Shown: positions 8,456 through 16,815, counted from the first letter of the stretch. The stretch: DNA of 50,353 nt from Fibrobacter sp. (GCA_024398995.1 JAKSIE010000011.1:1-50353); one strand, 5' to 3'. The notes: a model not told the origin generated them from the letters alone. Numbers and translations: made by a program.

Positions 8456-9439
8456 ATGGCTACAAGTTATCAGAAAATCAATGACCTGAAGGCTAAGCTT
8501 AAAACCAAGATGACAGTAAGTCAGTTGGCTTCTGCTCTGAATTGCGGCACCCGTACGGTGTTCCGTCACTTGGAAGTGATTAACAATGAGAATTGCGGCT
8601 TGCATCGTTTCAAGGAAGGTGGCGAAACATATTACATCATTCGTACCGATGGCGAAGCTAACTTCAACCAGACCATGGTGAAGCAGTTGGAAAAGATCAA
8701 GAAGAGCATGGCTCCTACGGATCCTTCTGATAACAAGAACATTAAGCTTCTGGACAAGATGATTGATGCCATGCAGAATACAAACCAGGATGACTTCAAG
8801 CCCGAAGCAATTGCGCTGGACCCGGACTACATTCTGGATTACGGTCCTTTCTGCGATCATAAGCTTCAGGATACCATGGTGAACAAGGTCTTGAAGGCAA
8901 TACATTCGGGCTTCAAGATTCGAATGAACTATCGCCATTCTTCCAGTGACTTTACCTCCGGCTGGATTGAAGTTTGCCCGGTGAAGGTGATTATGCGCGT
9001 GGATACGCTGTACCTGATTACCGTGGAACTCAACGAAGACGGAACACCGAAATACAAGAACTATCTGTTTGAAAATATCATCAGCGTTTCCGAAACAAAT
9101 ACTCCTTTTGCAAGGGTTGAATTTAAGGCCAAGGATTATTACAAGTATGCCTTTGGCAAGTGGACTGGTAACGACGCCGCAGAAGAAGTGTCCCTGTTGA
9201 TCAAGGCGGAATCCAAGTGGCTTCAGACCCAATTTGAAAAGTCTCATTTCAATCCGGAAATTACAAAGCGCCTGGACAAGGATAAGAACATGATCGTGGA
9301 CATGAAGCTCCGCATTACACCGGATTTCATTACCTGGCTCATGGGTGTTTCTACTGAACTTCGTATCTTGAAACCGGCAAGCCTGAAGAAAACGATTAAG
9401 GAAAAACTGCAGAAGGCTTTAGCTGAAATCGATGCGTAA
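8456..9439 (+). CDS. WYL-domain transcriptional regulator
   Basis: 327 aa. The N-terminal helix-turn-helix (about residues 10-60) includes MTVSQLASALNCGTRTVFRHL. A central WYL-like domain (about 140-225) contains KIRMNYRHSSS and then VDTLYLITVEL. The C-terminal WCX extension ends with FITWLMGVSTELRILKPASL. WYL proteins sense ligands, often nucleic-acid or nucleotide related, and act as DNA-binding regulators. The gene has a good RBS (AAGGA six bases before the ATG). It sits between the zinc-ribbon unknown and queA with 14-base gaps on both sides, so the three are probably one operon. The target is unknown. Confidence 0.85.
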   Translation: MATSYQKINDLKAKLKTKMTVSQLASALNCGTRTVFRHLEVINNENCGLHRFKEGGETYYIIRTDGEANFNQTMVKQLEKIKKSMAPTDPSDNKNIKLLDKMIDAMQNTNQDDFKPEAIALDPDYILDYGPFCDHKLQDTMVNKVLKAIHSGFKIRMNYRHSSSDFTSGWIEVCPVKVIMRVDTLYLITVELNEDGTPKYKNYLFENIISVSETNTPFARVEFKAKDYYKYAFGKWTGNDAAEEVSLLIKAESKWLQTQFEKSHFNPEITKRLDKDKNMIVDMKLRITPDFITWLMGVSTELRILKPASLKKTIKEKLQKALAEIDA

Positions 9440-9453
9440 ATCGGACAGAGAAA

Positions 9454-10497
9454 ATGGAACACAATCTTTCTGATTATACTTTTGAATTTCCGCCTGAACT
9501 GATTGCTAGCCGCACGGCAGGCAAGGGTAAGACTCGAATTCTTCATTGCCCCAAGGATGGGGGCGAACGCCACATTATGAAGGCTTGCGAAATCGTCGAC
9601 CTTTTTAAGGCCGGAGACTGCCTGGTGGTGAACAATACTAAGGTGATTCCCGCGCGTTTGTACGGTGAAACTCTTCATGGGGGCCAGGTGGAAACCCTGC
9701 TGGTGCAGGCCATGATTCCTGCAGAGGATGGCTCTGCCCGCTACGAGGCGCAGGTCCGCCCCGGTAAGGCTTTCAAGGTTGGGCGCGAACTGATGATCGC
9801 AGGCGTCAAGACCACGGTGGAGTCCATCAACGAAGACGGTTCCCGCGTGCTGCGTTTTGCTGTAACACCCGTGGAACTGGAAGCCGTGATGAACGCACAA
9901 GGCCACGTCCCGCTGCCGCCCTACATTGACCGTCCGGACGATGAAGAGGACAAGAAGGCCTATCAGACTATTTTCGCCAAGTATTCTGGCGCAGTGGCTG
10001 CACCTACGGCAAGCCTTCATTTCAGCGAAGAAATGCTCGATGCGCTGAAGGCCAAGGGTGTTCATGTTGCCGAAGTTACTTTGCACGTAGGCCCCGGTAC
10101 CTTCCAGAATATTTCCGTGGAAGACTTCACCCAGCATAAGATGCACGGCGAACACTACGAACTGACTCAGGAGAACGCGGACATTATCAATAAGGCCAAG
10201 GCAAACGGTGGCCGCATCGTTACCGTAGGCACCACCAGCACCCGCGTGGTGGAAACTATCGCCGCCGATGATGGAACGGTAAAGGCACAGAGCGGCGTGA
10301 CCCATGCCTTCTTCTATCCCGGTTACCGCTATAAGGTCATTGACGGCTTGCTGACCAATTTCCACTGGCCCAAGAGCTCCTTGATTTTGCTGGTTTCTGC
10401 GTTCTATGGTCGCGAAAATACGCTGGCTGCGTATAAAATGGCTGTGGAGAACAGGCTTAAGCTGTTCAGCTACGGCGATGGAATGTTAATATTGTGA
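9454..10497 (+). CDS. queA: S-adenosylmethionine:tRNA ribosyltransferase-isomerase QueA
   Basis: 347 aa, the normal length. QueA moves the ribosyl part of SAM onto preQ1-modified tRNA in queuosine synthesis. Characteristic segments are LSDYTFEFPPELIA at the N-terminus, VVNNTKVIPARL, PLPPYI, the central ASLHFSEEML, LHVGPGTFQ and HGEHYELT, followed by VGTTSTRVVE and TNFHWPKSSLILLVSAFYG near the C-terminus. It is last in the gltX-to-queA cluster. Its TGA stop is part of the GACGCAAGGGG end of the structured repeat that follows. Confidence 0.96.
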   Translation: MEHNLSDYTFEFPPELIASRTAGKGKTRILHCPKDGGERHIMKACEIVDLFKAGDCLVVNNTKVIPARLYGETLHGGQVETLLVQAMIPAEDGSARYEAQVRPGKAFKVGRELMIAGVKTTVESINEDGSRVLRFAVTPVELEAVMNAQGHVPLPPYIDRPDDEEDKKAYQTIFAKYSGAVAAPTASLHFSEEMLDALKAKGVHVAEVTLHVGPGTFQNISVEDFTQHKMHGEHYELTQENADIINKAKANGGRIVTVGTTSTRVVETIAADDGTVKAQSGVTHAFFYPGYRYKVIDGLLTNFHWPKSSLILLVSAFYGRENTLAAYKMAVENRLKLFSYGDGMLIL

Positions 10498-10890
10498 CGC
10501 AAGGGGCCACTGCCACGTCCACAAAAGTGGATAATTCACACTAAGGACTAAAGTCCTAAGTGTTCATTTACTTGGAACCCCGGGCCAAAGTTTGCGTAGC
10601 AAAATTTGGCGTTCAGCAATATAAAACGCAAGGGGCTTTGTGAGGTGTATGGGGACCCCCTGAGGAGCGAGTTTACCCGTCCCCTTTTGGGGACCAGCCA
10701 CACTAAGGAACAAGTTCCTAAGTGTGTTGCAGCCCCTCAGACACGAGAAAAAGTTCGGGCTTTATGCACGGACTTTTGTGAGTGGGGATTCCACAAGTAC
10801 GTAGGGCGAATGTTGCGTGCAAATTTATTTGCGCATAACTGAGCCTAGTACTTGGCGATTTCGCCAAGGGGTGGTAACCCCTTTGCGTCT
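10496..10890. repeat. 395-bp mosaic hairpin element, copy A
   Basis: This fills most of the 421-base gap between queA and the convergent gene ending at 10919. It begins GACGCAAGGGG (10496-10506) and ends CCCCTTTGCGTC (10878-10889), a near-perfect terminal inverted repeat. Inside are two related palindromes with one mismatch each: arms 10538-10549/10552-10563 and 10699-10711/10714-10726, both around CACTAAGGA. A block at 10741-10792 is nearly identical to the reverse complement of about 21985-22035. The last 25 bases match 21957-21983 in the opposite orientation. I see no convincing gene: the 78-codon frame inside lacks an RBS and family features. Confidence 0.75.
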
Positions 10891-10918
10891 TAATAATCCT
10901 CCCAAGAATTATAATAAT

Positions 10919-11281
10919 TTATTGCCCTTTATTACAAAGTGCCGGGAAATAGCCTTGCTGCCTCAGGGTTGCCAGCACCTTTAATTGGTTAGGCAAAGTT
11001 TCGCTCAAGAGTCCGTCCGTTACAAAAGGCGGAATCCTTTTTTGAGGCTGGAATTCGCGAGGTAAATCTGAGTAGTCGCCCAACTGCCAGGCTACAAGCA
11101 TTTTCTTGATGAAATCTTCCCAGGGAAACTGATCCTGAGGTGTTAAGAAAAAGCGGGCTGGCTTCTGGCCGTCTTTGCCTTCGAGCAAAAGCGTGCCGTC
11201 GCGGTAGCAAGAAAAAAGCACAGCCTGCCTCTCAATGTTCTGAGTGGCAGGCTGTGGAGGAATGACTAGGATAAGCTTCAA
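10919..11281 (-). CDS. Unknown 120-aa protein
   Basis: Not recognised. The frame starts with TTG at 11281 (MKLILVIPPQ), with AGG upstream, 20 bases after the stop of the small HTH-like gene on the same strand. The protein is Gln/Pro/Leu-rich with no signal peptide or membrane helix. The only visible motifs are FFLTPQDQFPWEDFIKKML near residues 44-62 and a C-terminal QLKVLATLRQQGYFPAL. It may be co-transcribed with, and partner of, the 42-aa protein. The mosaic repeat at 10496-10890 lies directly downstream. Real coding is likely but not proven. Confidence 0.5.
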   Translation of the reverse strand: MKLILVIPPQPATQNIERQAVLFSCYRDGTLLLEGKDGQKPARFFLTPQDQFPWEDFIKKMLVAWQLGDYSDLPREFQPQKRIPPFVTDGLLSETLPNQLKVLATLRQQGYFPALCNKGQ

Positions 11282-11301
11282 CGAGAAACCTACAAAGCCT
11301 A

Positions 11302-11430
11302 TTAAGCGGCAAGTTCACGCTGAATCTGAACGTACTGGTAACTAGAAATCGCAGTGATGCGTAGAACCAAGTCGCGAGTCACCCCGGCCTTGATCAATGC
11401 TTTTGCATACTGGAACTTGTTAGGAGACAT
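11302..11430 (-). CDS. 42-aa helix-turn-helix-like small protein
   Basis: This short frame runs from the ATG at 11430 to the TAA at 11302. It has a strong Shine-Dalgarno (GAGGTGA four bases before the ATG), which is the main reason to call it. The peptide starts MSPNKFQYAKALIKAGVTRD and ends VQIQRELAA. AKALIKAGVTRDLVLRITAI followed by Ser/Tyr and a second helix resembles the HTH of resolvases and small sigma-like proteins. It sits just downstream of a promoter with an overlapping palindrome (11489-11510) and ahead of the 120-aa unknown. It could be a tiny autoregulator; that is inference. Confidence 0.55.
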   Translation of the reverse strand: MSPNKFQYAKALIKAGVTRDLVLRITAISSYQYVQIQRELAA

Positions 11431-11477
11431 GATTCACCTCGCACGTCGATTGTTAACCCTTTGTTACGCAAATAAAC

Positions 11478-11510
11478 ATAGATATTTTTTTTGACATTTC
11501 AATGTCAAAA
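11478..11510 (-). promoter_or_regulatory. Promoter with overlapping palindromic operator
   Basis: On the minus strand TTGACA (11508-11503) is followed after 18 bases by TATCTA (11484-11479), a plausible sigma-70 promoter about 50 bases before the start at 11430. The -35 box lies inside the inverted repeat TTTTGACAT-TTCA-ATGTCAAAA (11489-11510, nine-base arms). A dimeric repressor bound there would block the promoter. Confidence 0.5.
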
Positions 11511-11584
11511 ATGGACCCTAAAAATCGGGAATGAAATCTACGTCACACCGTTTTTGATAAAGTATTGATAATCAAGGTGTTAAG

Positions 11585-11615
11585 AATCACACTTCTAAAA
11601 ACTGATAGTGTGATT
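11585..11615. terminator. Hairpin downstream of the nitrilase gene
   Basis: Arms AATCACACT (11585-11593) and AGTGTGATT (11607-11615) are perfectly complementary across 13 bases, starting 15 bases beyond the nitrilase stop codon. There is no T run, so it may be a weak terminator, an mRNA 3' stabiliser or an operator. Only its position favours an RNA role. Confidence 0.4.
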
Positions 11616-11629
11616 TAAATCAATTCGCA

Positions 11630-12454
11630 TTAAACTATTCCATCTAGGACTGGAAAAGCCTTGCGGTATTCAGCTAATGAAACATCATCTAACGAGTTGT
11701 GAACAACCTCTTCACAATCGCTGCTTCCGCGGGAAATGATTTCACCTTGAGGAGTGATAATCATGGAGTTGCCGCCCAAGGCTATGGCATTGTTTTTGCT
11801 TCCGGTGCCATTGTCGCTTACGCCGTCGATAGTAACGCCATTGACGGCGACGATGTAAACCTGGTTCTCGATGGCGCGGGCCTTGAGCAAAGTTTCCCAA
11901 TGTTCAATACGGATCTTGGGCCATGCGGCTTGCACCGTAATAATCTGGGCGCCTTTCTTAACGGCGTCGCGAAACAATTCGGGAAACCGCAAATCGTAGC
12001 AGATGGCACTGGAAATTTTCCAGCCATTGATTTTAAACAAACTAACGCTTTCACCGCCCTTGAATTCCGCCTGCTCGGGGAAGAAGGGATGGATTTTGTC
12101 GTAGCTGGAGTATTCGATAGTTTGGCCCGGCAGATAGACGCTGCTGTGGTTGCGCAGTTTACCTTCGCGACCAATGCCAATGCCTGCGCCCATAACGGCG
12201 CATCCGGTTTCGTTTGCAAGTTCGCTCAGGAATTTGGCTGTAGCTCCGGCTTCTGCGTTGCTGAAATTCTCTGCGTAGTTAGAGGGATTCTCGGGAATGT
12301 AGCCTGTAGCGAACATTTCGGGCAGCACAATGAGTCCGTTTACCTGTTCGTCGGCAGGGGTCTTTTTTTGTAGATTGGCTTTAGAAAGGAGCGAACGCAC
12401 CTTATCAAAATTTCCACAATCCATTTGTACCAAGAATACATCTAGCATAACCAT
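11630..12454 (-). CDS. Carbon-nitrogen hydrolase, probable omega-amidase (YafV/Nit2 type)
   Basis: 274 aa from the ATG at 12454 (a TTG one codon upstream is possible). The nitrilase triad is visible: Glu in LPEMFATGY (near residue 46), Lys in YDKIHPF (near 118) and Cys in AICYDLRFPELFR (near 153). The HPFFPEQAEFKGG and CYDLRFPELFRD wording is that of the YafV/omega-amidase branch, which hydrolyses alpha-ketoglutaramate or ketosuccinamate to the keto acid and ammonia in the cytosol. It is transcribed divergently from the receptor-like gene at 12487. Only 32 AT-rich bases separate the two starts, and neither shows a Shine-Dalgarno. Confidence 0.88.
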   Translation of the reverse strand: MVMLDVFLVQMDCGNFDKVRSLLSKANLQKKTPADEQVNGLIVLPEMFATGYIPENPSNYAENFSNAEAGATAKFLSELANETGCAVMGAGIGIGREGKLRNHSSVYLPGQTIEYSSYDKIHPFFPEQAEFKGGESVSLFKINGWKISSAICYDLRFPELFRDAVKKGAQIITVQAAWPKIRIEHWETLLKARAIENQVYIVAVNGVTIDGVSDNGTGSKNNAIALGGNSMIITPQGEIISRGSSDCEEVVHNSLDDVSLAEYRKAFPVLDGIV

Positions 12455-12486
12455 CAAAATATAAAATTTATTCTAACTTTTTAAAT

Positions 12487-14844
12487 ATGAAGATTCGTTC
12501 CTTATTGTTGCTTGTTGTTCTTGCGGTGAGCTATACTTTTGCTGCCACCAAGACCCTGATTATGGGTGTGGTTCTGGAAGCGGAAACCGATCTCCCGATT
12601 AAGGATGTGATGATTACGTACCAGTCCGGTAAAAAGGTTGGTGAATCCAATTCCGATGGTCGTTTCGAATATACCGTAGATTCCAAGAATGCCTCCTTGA
12701 TTTTTAAGAAGGATGGCTTTGATAGCGTGTTGGTCGAACTGCAGGACTTTGCCGACTTGATGGACATGGTGGTGACCTTGAGTACCAACGTCCGTAACCT
12801 TGGTGCAAGTACCATTATCGGTGGCGGCGAAGAAAAGGTTCAATGGAATGTGGAACGTAAGGTAAACCTGGACAAGTTGGAAGACGCCGCAGGTATGCGC
12901 TTCGATCTTGCAGAACACCTGAGCCAGATGCCGGGTATTTCCGGCCAGAAGGATTTTAGCAGCGCCCTCTATTACGAAGGCTCCCGCGCTGGAGACGTGG
13001 CCTATCACTTGGGTCGTTTGCGTATTCCCAATATGCGTCACTTGGATGTGGGTTTCCCGGGTAACTTGTCTGTGATTAATCCCCACATTTTGAGCGGCAT
13101 TGAAATTCATGACCATTATGGTGAAGGTCCTCTCGGTCAGGGCCTGGCAACATCGGTTCAGTACATTCCCGAGCAGACCAAGGGTGAATGGGGCTTGAAA
13201 CTTGGTGCTGGAATCACCATGGAAGAAATTGTGGCTGACGCTCCCATGTTCTTCTGGGATAGCTTCCGCTTTGCTTGGCGCCGTCAGGACGAAGCCATGC
13301 TCAAGAACCTGGGCGAAAAGTTCTTTACTGAGTTCCGCAAGCGCGCCGACGAATGCAAGGATTGCAAGGTCAAGAATTCCAATCCCTTTAACTTAAGCGC
13401 CATGGATTTCTATAGCCAGTTGAATGGCGCCGATTCCAACGGTAACACCTGGGCTCTGCGAGCTTTGTACAGCTCCGATGAATACAGCATCCATCAGGAT
13501 ACTTCTCACACTTATGCCGTGTCCAATACCATCGATATTATTGAAGGTGTACAGAATTACTTGGTCATTGGCGCGGAGTACGAATCTCGCTTTGGAACTA
13601 GTTGGCACGCAGGCTATGTCCGTGAACACCTGGGGGATACCCTTCGCGATACCGTCGGTATTTTTGCCGATCCGCAGCCGTCCAATCCTGGCTTCAAGTC
13701 TGCCTTTATTGACAGTTACGAACAGACTCACAGCACCATTAGCGGTGGCTTGGATAAAAAATATGATGGCGAACTCCTGGGCTCCAAGGTCAGCGGAGCT
13801 TTGCTTTATGAACATCATGTCCTGGAACGAAACTATCCCATTGCTGGTTCTGTAAAGAATACCGAATTTTGGACTGGAGTCCTTTCTGGCGCCGCCCGCA
13901 TGAACTGGAAAAGCGATTATTCCCAGAAAATTTTGTCTGTGGGTGCTGTGGCCGACTGGTCTAGTCATGACGCATTGCCCACCGCTTCATTCGACTTTGA
14001 GCAGAACCTTTCCAAGACGGATACTGCATACTGGCGCCTGTTTGCCAACGCAGCATTCCGCGGAGACTGGAAACCCTTCTATAAGGATGGAAAGCTGGAT
14101 GGTCGCTTGGAATCTGGGACCTCTGCAAAGATTGGTGGCGGTTACAAGTCCAAGTACTTGATTGCCCAGGCCGCAGGCTTTGGACGTTACTACCATAATC
14201 CATTGCTGTCTATGCCGAAGGCATACGCGTATTACAACGATGTAACTCCCATTGACTTTGCATGGGTTTTGGGCGCTTCTGGTTCCTTGGAATACAAGAC
14301 CTCCCATCATTTCTCCATGTCCACCAATGTTAGCTCTGTTTACGGTGAATACGAATTGATGAACGACAAGTCCTTGCCTTGGGAAGCAAATTCTCGACTG
14401 GACATTGTTTCCCATTTCCGTTACTATCCCCGTAAGGATTCCATTATCTCTGTGATCCTGACGCACCACGCAGCCTTGCACCGTCCGGTGTACTATTACG
14501 AGATTAAGCCCGCTGCCGAAAACGGCGGTATAGGTACTCGCGAGCTGAAGGACATGAACGAGTTTACGGATATGTTCCGTACGGACATTCGCGTGAACCT
14601 GGACCTCAACAAGAAGAGATTCTGGTTTAACAATGCTCGATTCTATCTTGAAGTAGACAACATTTTTGCCAATATGGATGTGAGCGCATTGCGCTTCCTG
14701 GGTTCTGAAAATACCCGTGAGCGTTCCTGGGTCATTCAGGATTCTAACGGCAAGACAAACGACGGATATGATCTTGTGCCCTTTATGGCTAAGGGTATGG
14801 GACTGTTCTTCCAGTTCGGTGTGGAAGTTCAGCTTGGCATTTAA
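12487..14844 (+). CDS. TonB-dependent-receptor-like outer membrane protein
   Basis: 785 aa. The signal peptide (about 1-19) ends SYTFA. Residues about 22-95 resemble a carboxypeptidase-regulatory-like beta-sandwich (GVVLEAETDLPIKDVMITYQ ... DGRFEYTVDS), the usual N-terminal extension of receptors in FCB bacteria. A plug-like segment follows (about 105-235: LAEHLSQMPGISG, GSRAGDVAYHLGRLRIPNM), then a long alternation of aromatic strands and polar loops to the C-terminus. It lacks a terminal Phe (ends VQLGI). Substrate unknown. It precedes a VanX-like dipeptidase by six bases, suggesting a joint role in peptide or wall-fragment handling, which is inference. Confidence 0.8.
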   Translation: MKIRSLLLLVVLAVSYTFAATKTLIMGVVLEAETDLPIKDVMITYQSGKKVGESNSDGRFEYTVDSKNASLIFKKDGFDSVLVELQDFADLMDMVVTLSTNVRNLGASTIIGGGEEKVQWNVERKVNLDKLEDAAGMRFDLAEHLSQMPGISGQKDFSSALYYEGSRAGDVAYHLGRLRIPNMRHLDVGFPGNLSVINPHILSGIEIHDHYGEGPLGQGLATSVQYIPEQTKGEWGLKLGAGITMEEIVADAPMFFWDSFRFAWRRQDEAMLKNLGEKFFTEFRKRADECKDCKVKNSNPFNLSAMDFYSQLNGADSNGNTWALRALYSSDEYSIHQDTSHTYAVSNTIDIIEGVQNYLVIGAEYESRFGTSWHAGYVREHLGDTLRDTVGIFADPQPSNPGFKSAFIDSYEQTHSTISGGLDKKYDGELLGSKVSGALLYEHHVLERNYPIAGSVKNTEFWTGVLSGAARMNWKSDYSQKILSVGAVADWSSHDALPTASFDFEQNLSKTDTAYWRLFANAAFRGDWKPFYKDGKLDGRLESGTSAKIGGGYKSKYLIAQAAGFGRYYHNPLLSMPKAYAYYNDVTPIDFAWVLGASGSLEYKTSHHFSMSTNVSSVYGEYELMNDKSLPWEANSRLDIVSHFRYYPRKDSIISVILTHHAALHRPVYYYEIKPAAENGGIGTRELKDMNEFTDMFRTDIRVNLDLNKKRFWFNNARFYLEVDNIFANMDVSALRFLGSENTRERSWVIQDSNGKTNDGYDLVPFMAKGMGLFFQFGVEVQLGI

Positions 14845-14850
14845 TAAGTT

Positions 14851-15582
14851 ATGCTTTTAAAAACTTTGACAGTTGCGATATTGAGCTGCGTCGTTTTTGC
14901 TTCGGCGCAGTACGCAACCGATGTGAAGTTTGAACCGGCAAAACCTGAAAAGCCTTTGCGTTACTGTTCTTCTGTAAAACAGTGGATTGCCTACGCCGAG
15001 GCGGATACGGGCCTGGTGGAAATCACGCACCTGAAGGGTGTGCAGATGGACCTGCGGTACGGAACCTTCAATAACGTTACTGGTCATGACCTGTACTGCG
15101 GCGTACAGCGGGCCTTTGTCCGTAAGGATGCCTTCGTGAAGTTGAAGAGAACTATTGCCATTATGGAGAAGGATATGCCTGGCTCCAAGCTGGTTATCTT
15201 TGATGCTGCCCGCCCCATTTATGCCCAGGCTGCATTGAAACGCATGGTGGCCGGTACGCCTTATTCCCACTATGTTTCGTCGCCGGTGAAAGGCGGCCTC
15301 CATAACTTTGGGTTGGCCTTGGATTTGAGTATCACAGATGCAGAAGGTAACCTGCTGGATATGGGAACGGACTTTGATTCCTTTGAACGCTGTGCTGGCT
15401 TGGTCGGGGAAGCCGATGCTTTAAAGAGTGGTCGCTTGACGCAAGAGCAAATTGATAACCGCAACAAGCTTCGCAGCATTATGAAGAAAGCGGGCTGGGT
15501 TCCGCTGAATAGCGAGTGGTGGCATTTCAATGCGTATACTCGCGAATATACCTACGAAAATTTCGAGAAGTTTGGGATATAA
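14851..15582 (+). CDS. VanX-like D-Ala-D-Ala dipeptidase (peptidase M15D), exported
   Basis: 243 aa with an N-terminal signal sequence ending ASA before QYATDV. Motifs of the zinc M15D family: DAARP (the conserved Arg, near residue 115), GGLHNFGLALDLS (zinc His and Asp, near 150-160) and EWWHF (catalytic Glu and third zinc ligand, near 225). Such enzymes hydrolyse D-Ala-D-Ala, either in recycling or in remodelling of the cell wall. An exported enzyme points to periplasmic peptidoglycan peptide breakdown rather than the cytosolic vancomycin-resistance role. Only six bases follow the receptor-like gene, so they are one operon. Confidence 0.88.
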   Translation: MLLKTLTVAILSCVVFASAQYATDVKFEPAKPEKPLRYCSSVKQWIAYAEADTGLVEITHLKGVQMDLRYGTFNNVTGHDLYCGVQRAFVRKDAFVKLKRTIAIMEKDMPGSKLVIFDAARPIYAQAALKRMVAGTPYSHYVSSPVKGGLHNFGLALDLSITDAEGNLLDMGTDFDSFERCAGLVGEADALKSGRLTQEQIDNRNKLRSIMKKAGWVPLNSEWWHFNAYTREYTYENFEKFGI

Positions 15583-15583
15583 T

Positions 15584-15675
15584 GACGCAAGGGCCCTGCT
15601 CAGGGGGCTCCCTCCATATCCAAATACTTACGAAGTAAGTTTTGGTAGGGGGTCTAGGGGGCGTGAAGCCCCCTA
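15584..15675. repeat. Mosaic hairpin element, copy C, between convergent genes
   Basis: It begins GACGCAAGGG two bases after the VanX-like stop codon. It carries a stem ACTTAC-GAA-GTAAGT (15626-15640) extended by CCAAA/TTTGG. It ends with the stem TAGGGGGC (15655-15662) / GCCCCCTA (15668-15675), whose right arm contains the stop codon of the convergent Sua5 gene. It probably serves as a bidirectional terminator. The start motif and the CTCAGGGGGC string link it to the elements after queA and priA. Confidence 0.65.
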
Positions 15676-16635
15676 CATCTTTATAGAAGCGCGCTTGAGG
15701 CGGTCGTTCAAAGCCATGCCTACGCCTTCATTGGGAATCTCGTCCACAAGAATCAATTCGTACTGGGGCAAATCCAGGTCGTGCATATAGGCGTACAGCT
15801 TTGCGGTTGCTTCTAGCATGTCGCCGGACTCAGACAGATTCAGGGTGGCGGGAATAACGCCTTCTTGCTTGCCGAAAGCGATGCGCACTGTGTTTGCCGG
15901 CAGCTTGAAACCTGCGGGCAACTTGCCGTAGAACAGCGGCACCTGGGGACGGTAATGAGTGTCCATCTGGCCGGGAGCATTCATCGGCTGGCCTGGCTTT
16001 GAGGTGGATTCCTTGATGGCGACCTTGCCTAAAACTTTCTCTACCATTTCTGGAGTGATTGCACCCGGACGCAATACGGTGGGAATCTCACCTACCAAAC
16101 TGATGATGGAACTTTCCACGCCAACTGCGCAAGGGCCTCCGTCAACAATGCCTGCGATGCCGCGGTCTGCCAGCTGGTCTGCGACGTGCTGCGCCGTAGT
16201 GGGGCTCACGTGCTTAAACAAGTTGGCGCTGGGGGCTGCCAGCGGGACGCCTGCCTTACGAATAATTTCTTGCGCCACAGGATGGGAAGGGAATCGCACC
16301 GCCACAGAGGGGAGGGCGCTGGTGCAAAGATCGGGAATGCAATCCTTCTTGGGAAGTATCAGCGTCATGGGGCCGGGCCAGTAGGCTTCTGCCAACTTGT
16401 AGGCCGCCTCGGGAATATTCTTTGCCACATCCTTCAGCTGCGCCACGTCGCAAATATGGACAATCAGTGGATCGAAGGTAGGGCGTTCCTTGATAGCGAA
16501 AATCTGTGCCAAAGCCTTGGGTTCATAGGCGTTACCTGCAAGGCCATAAACGGTCTCTGTGGGAATACCCACGACCTTGCCTTCTGCAAGCAGCTTTGCG
16601 GCTTCGTCTACTGATGTCCAAGGAGGAAATTTCAT
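15673..16635 (-). CDS. Threonylcarbamoyl-AMP synthase, Sua5 type
   Basis: 320 aa: a YrdC domain (about 8-200) plus the C-terminal Sua5 domain, which distinguishes it from the short YrdC/TsaC form. It makes threonylcarbamoyl-AMP from threonine, bicarbonate and ATP for the t6A modification of tRNA. Visible signatures: GIPTETVYGLAGNAY, KERPTFDPLIVH, VAVRFPSHP, APSANLF and the DGGPC/VESSII segment. The C-terminal domain begins around PGQMDTHYRPQVPL. The stop codon lies within a hairpin of the downstream element. Confidence 0.95.
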   Translation of the reverse strand: MKFPPWTSVDEAAKLLAEGKVVGIPTETVYGLAGNAYEPKALAQIFAIKERPTFDPLIVHICDVAQLKDVAKNIPEAAYKLAEAYWPGPMTLILPKKDCIPDLCTSALPSVAVRFPSHPVAQEIIRKAGVPLAAPSANLFKHVSPTTAQHVADQLADRGIAGIVDGGPCAVGVESSIISLVGEIPTVLRPGAITPEMVEKVLGKVAIKESTSKPGQPMNAPGQMDTHYRPQVPLFYGKLPAGFKLPANTVRIAFGKQEGVIPATLNLSESGDMLEATAKLYAYMHDLDLPQYELILVDEIPNEGVGMALNDRLKRASIKM

Positions 16636-16681
16636 TGTGATGAGAATTTAGAAATTAAAGAAGATCCTCCACAAAGAGGAC

Positions 16682-16713
16682 AAGAATTGTACGACAATAA
16701 ATTGCCGACAATT
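16682..16713. repeat. Short inverted repeat
   Basis: AGAATTGT and ACAATTCT flank about 15 bases just before the 35-bp tandem repeat. No T run follows. It may belong to the same intergenic repeat unit. Confidence 0.35.
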
Positions 16714-16718
16714 CTATG

Positions 16719-16810
16719 CGGAACAAGTCCGGGATGACAAGTTCGTGAAATTTCGGAACAAGTCCGGGATGACAAGTTCGTGAAATTTCGGATCTAGTCC
16801 GGGATGACAT
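16719..16810. repeat. 35-bp tandem repeat, about 2.6 copies
   Basis: Copies begin at 16719, 16754 and 16789 (period 35), each with the core AGTCCGGGATGACA. The first two copies are identical through GACAAGTTCGTGAAATTT. The third starts CGGATCTAG and stops after GATGACA. It lies in the 230-base gap between two minus-strand genes. No coding is seen. Confidence 0.85.
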
Positions 16811-16815
16811 TGGTA

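Noticed and set aside
10606..10842. 78-codon frame inside the structured repeat
   Set aside because: It runs across palindromes and repeat modules, with no RBS and no recognisable protein features.
14851..15582. Vancomycin-resistance vanX
   Set aside because: The protein has a signal peptide and lies in an operon with a receptor-like gene. There are no vanH or vanA genes and the host is Gram-negative, so a wall-peptide role is more likely.
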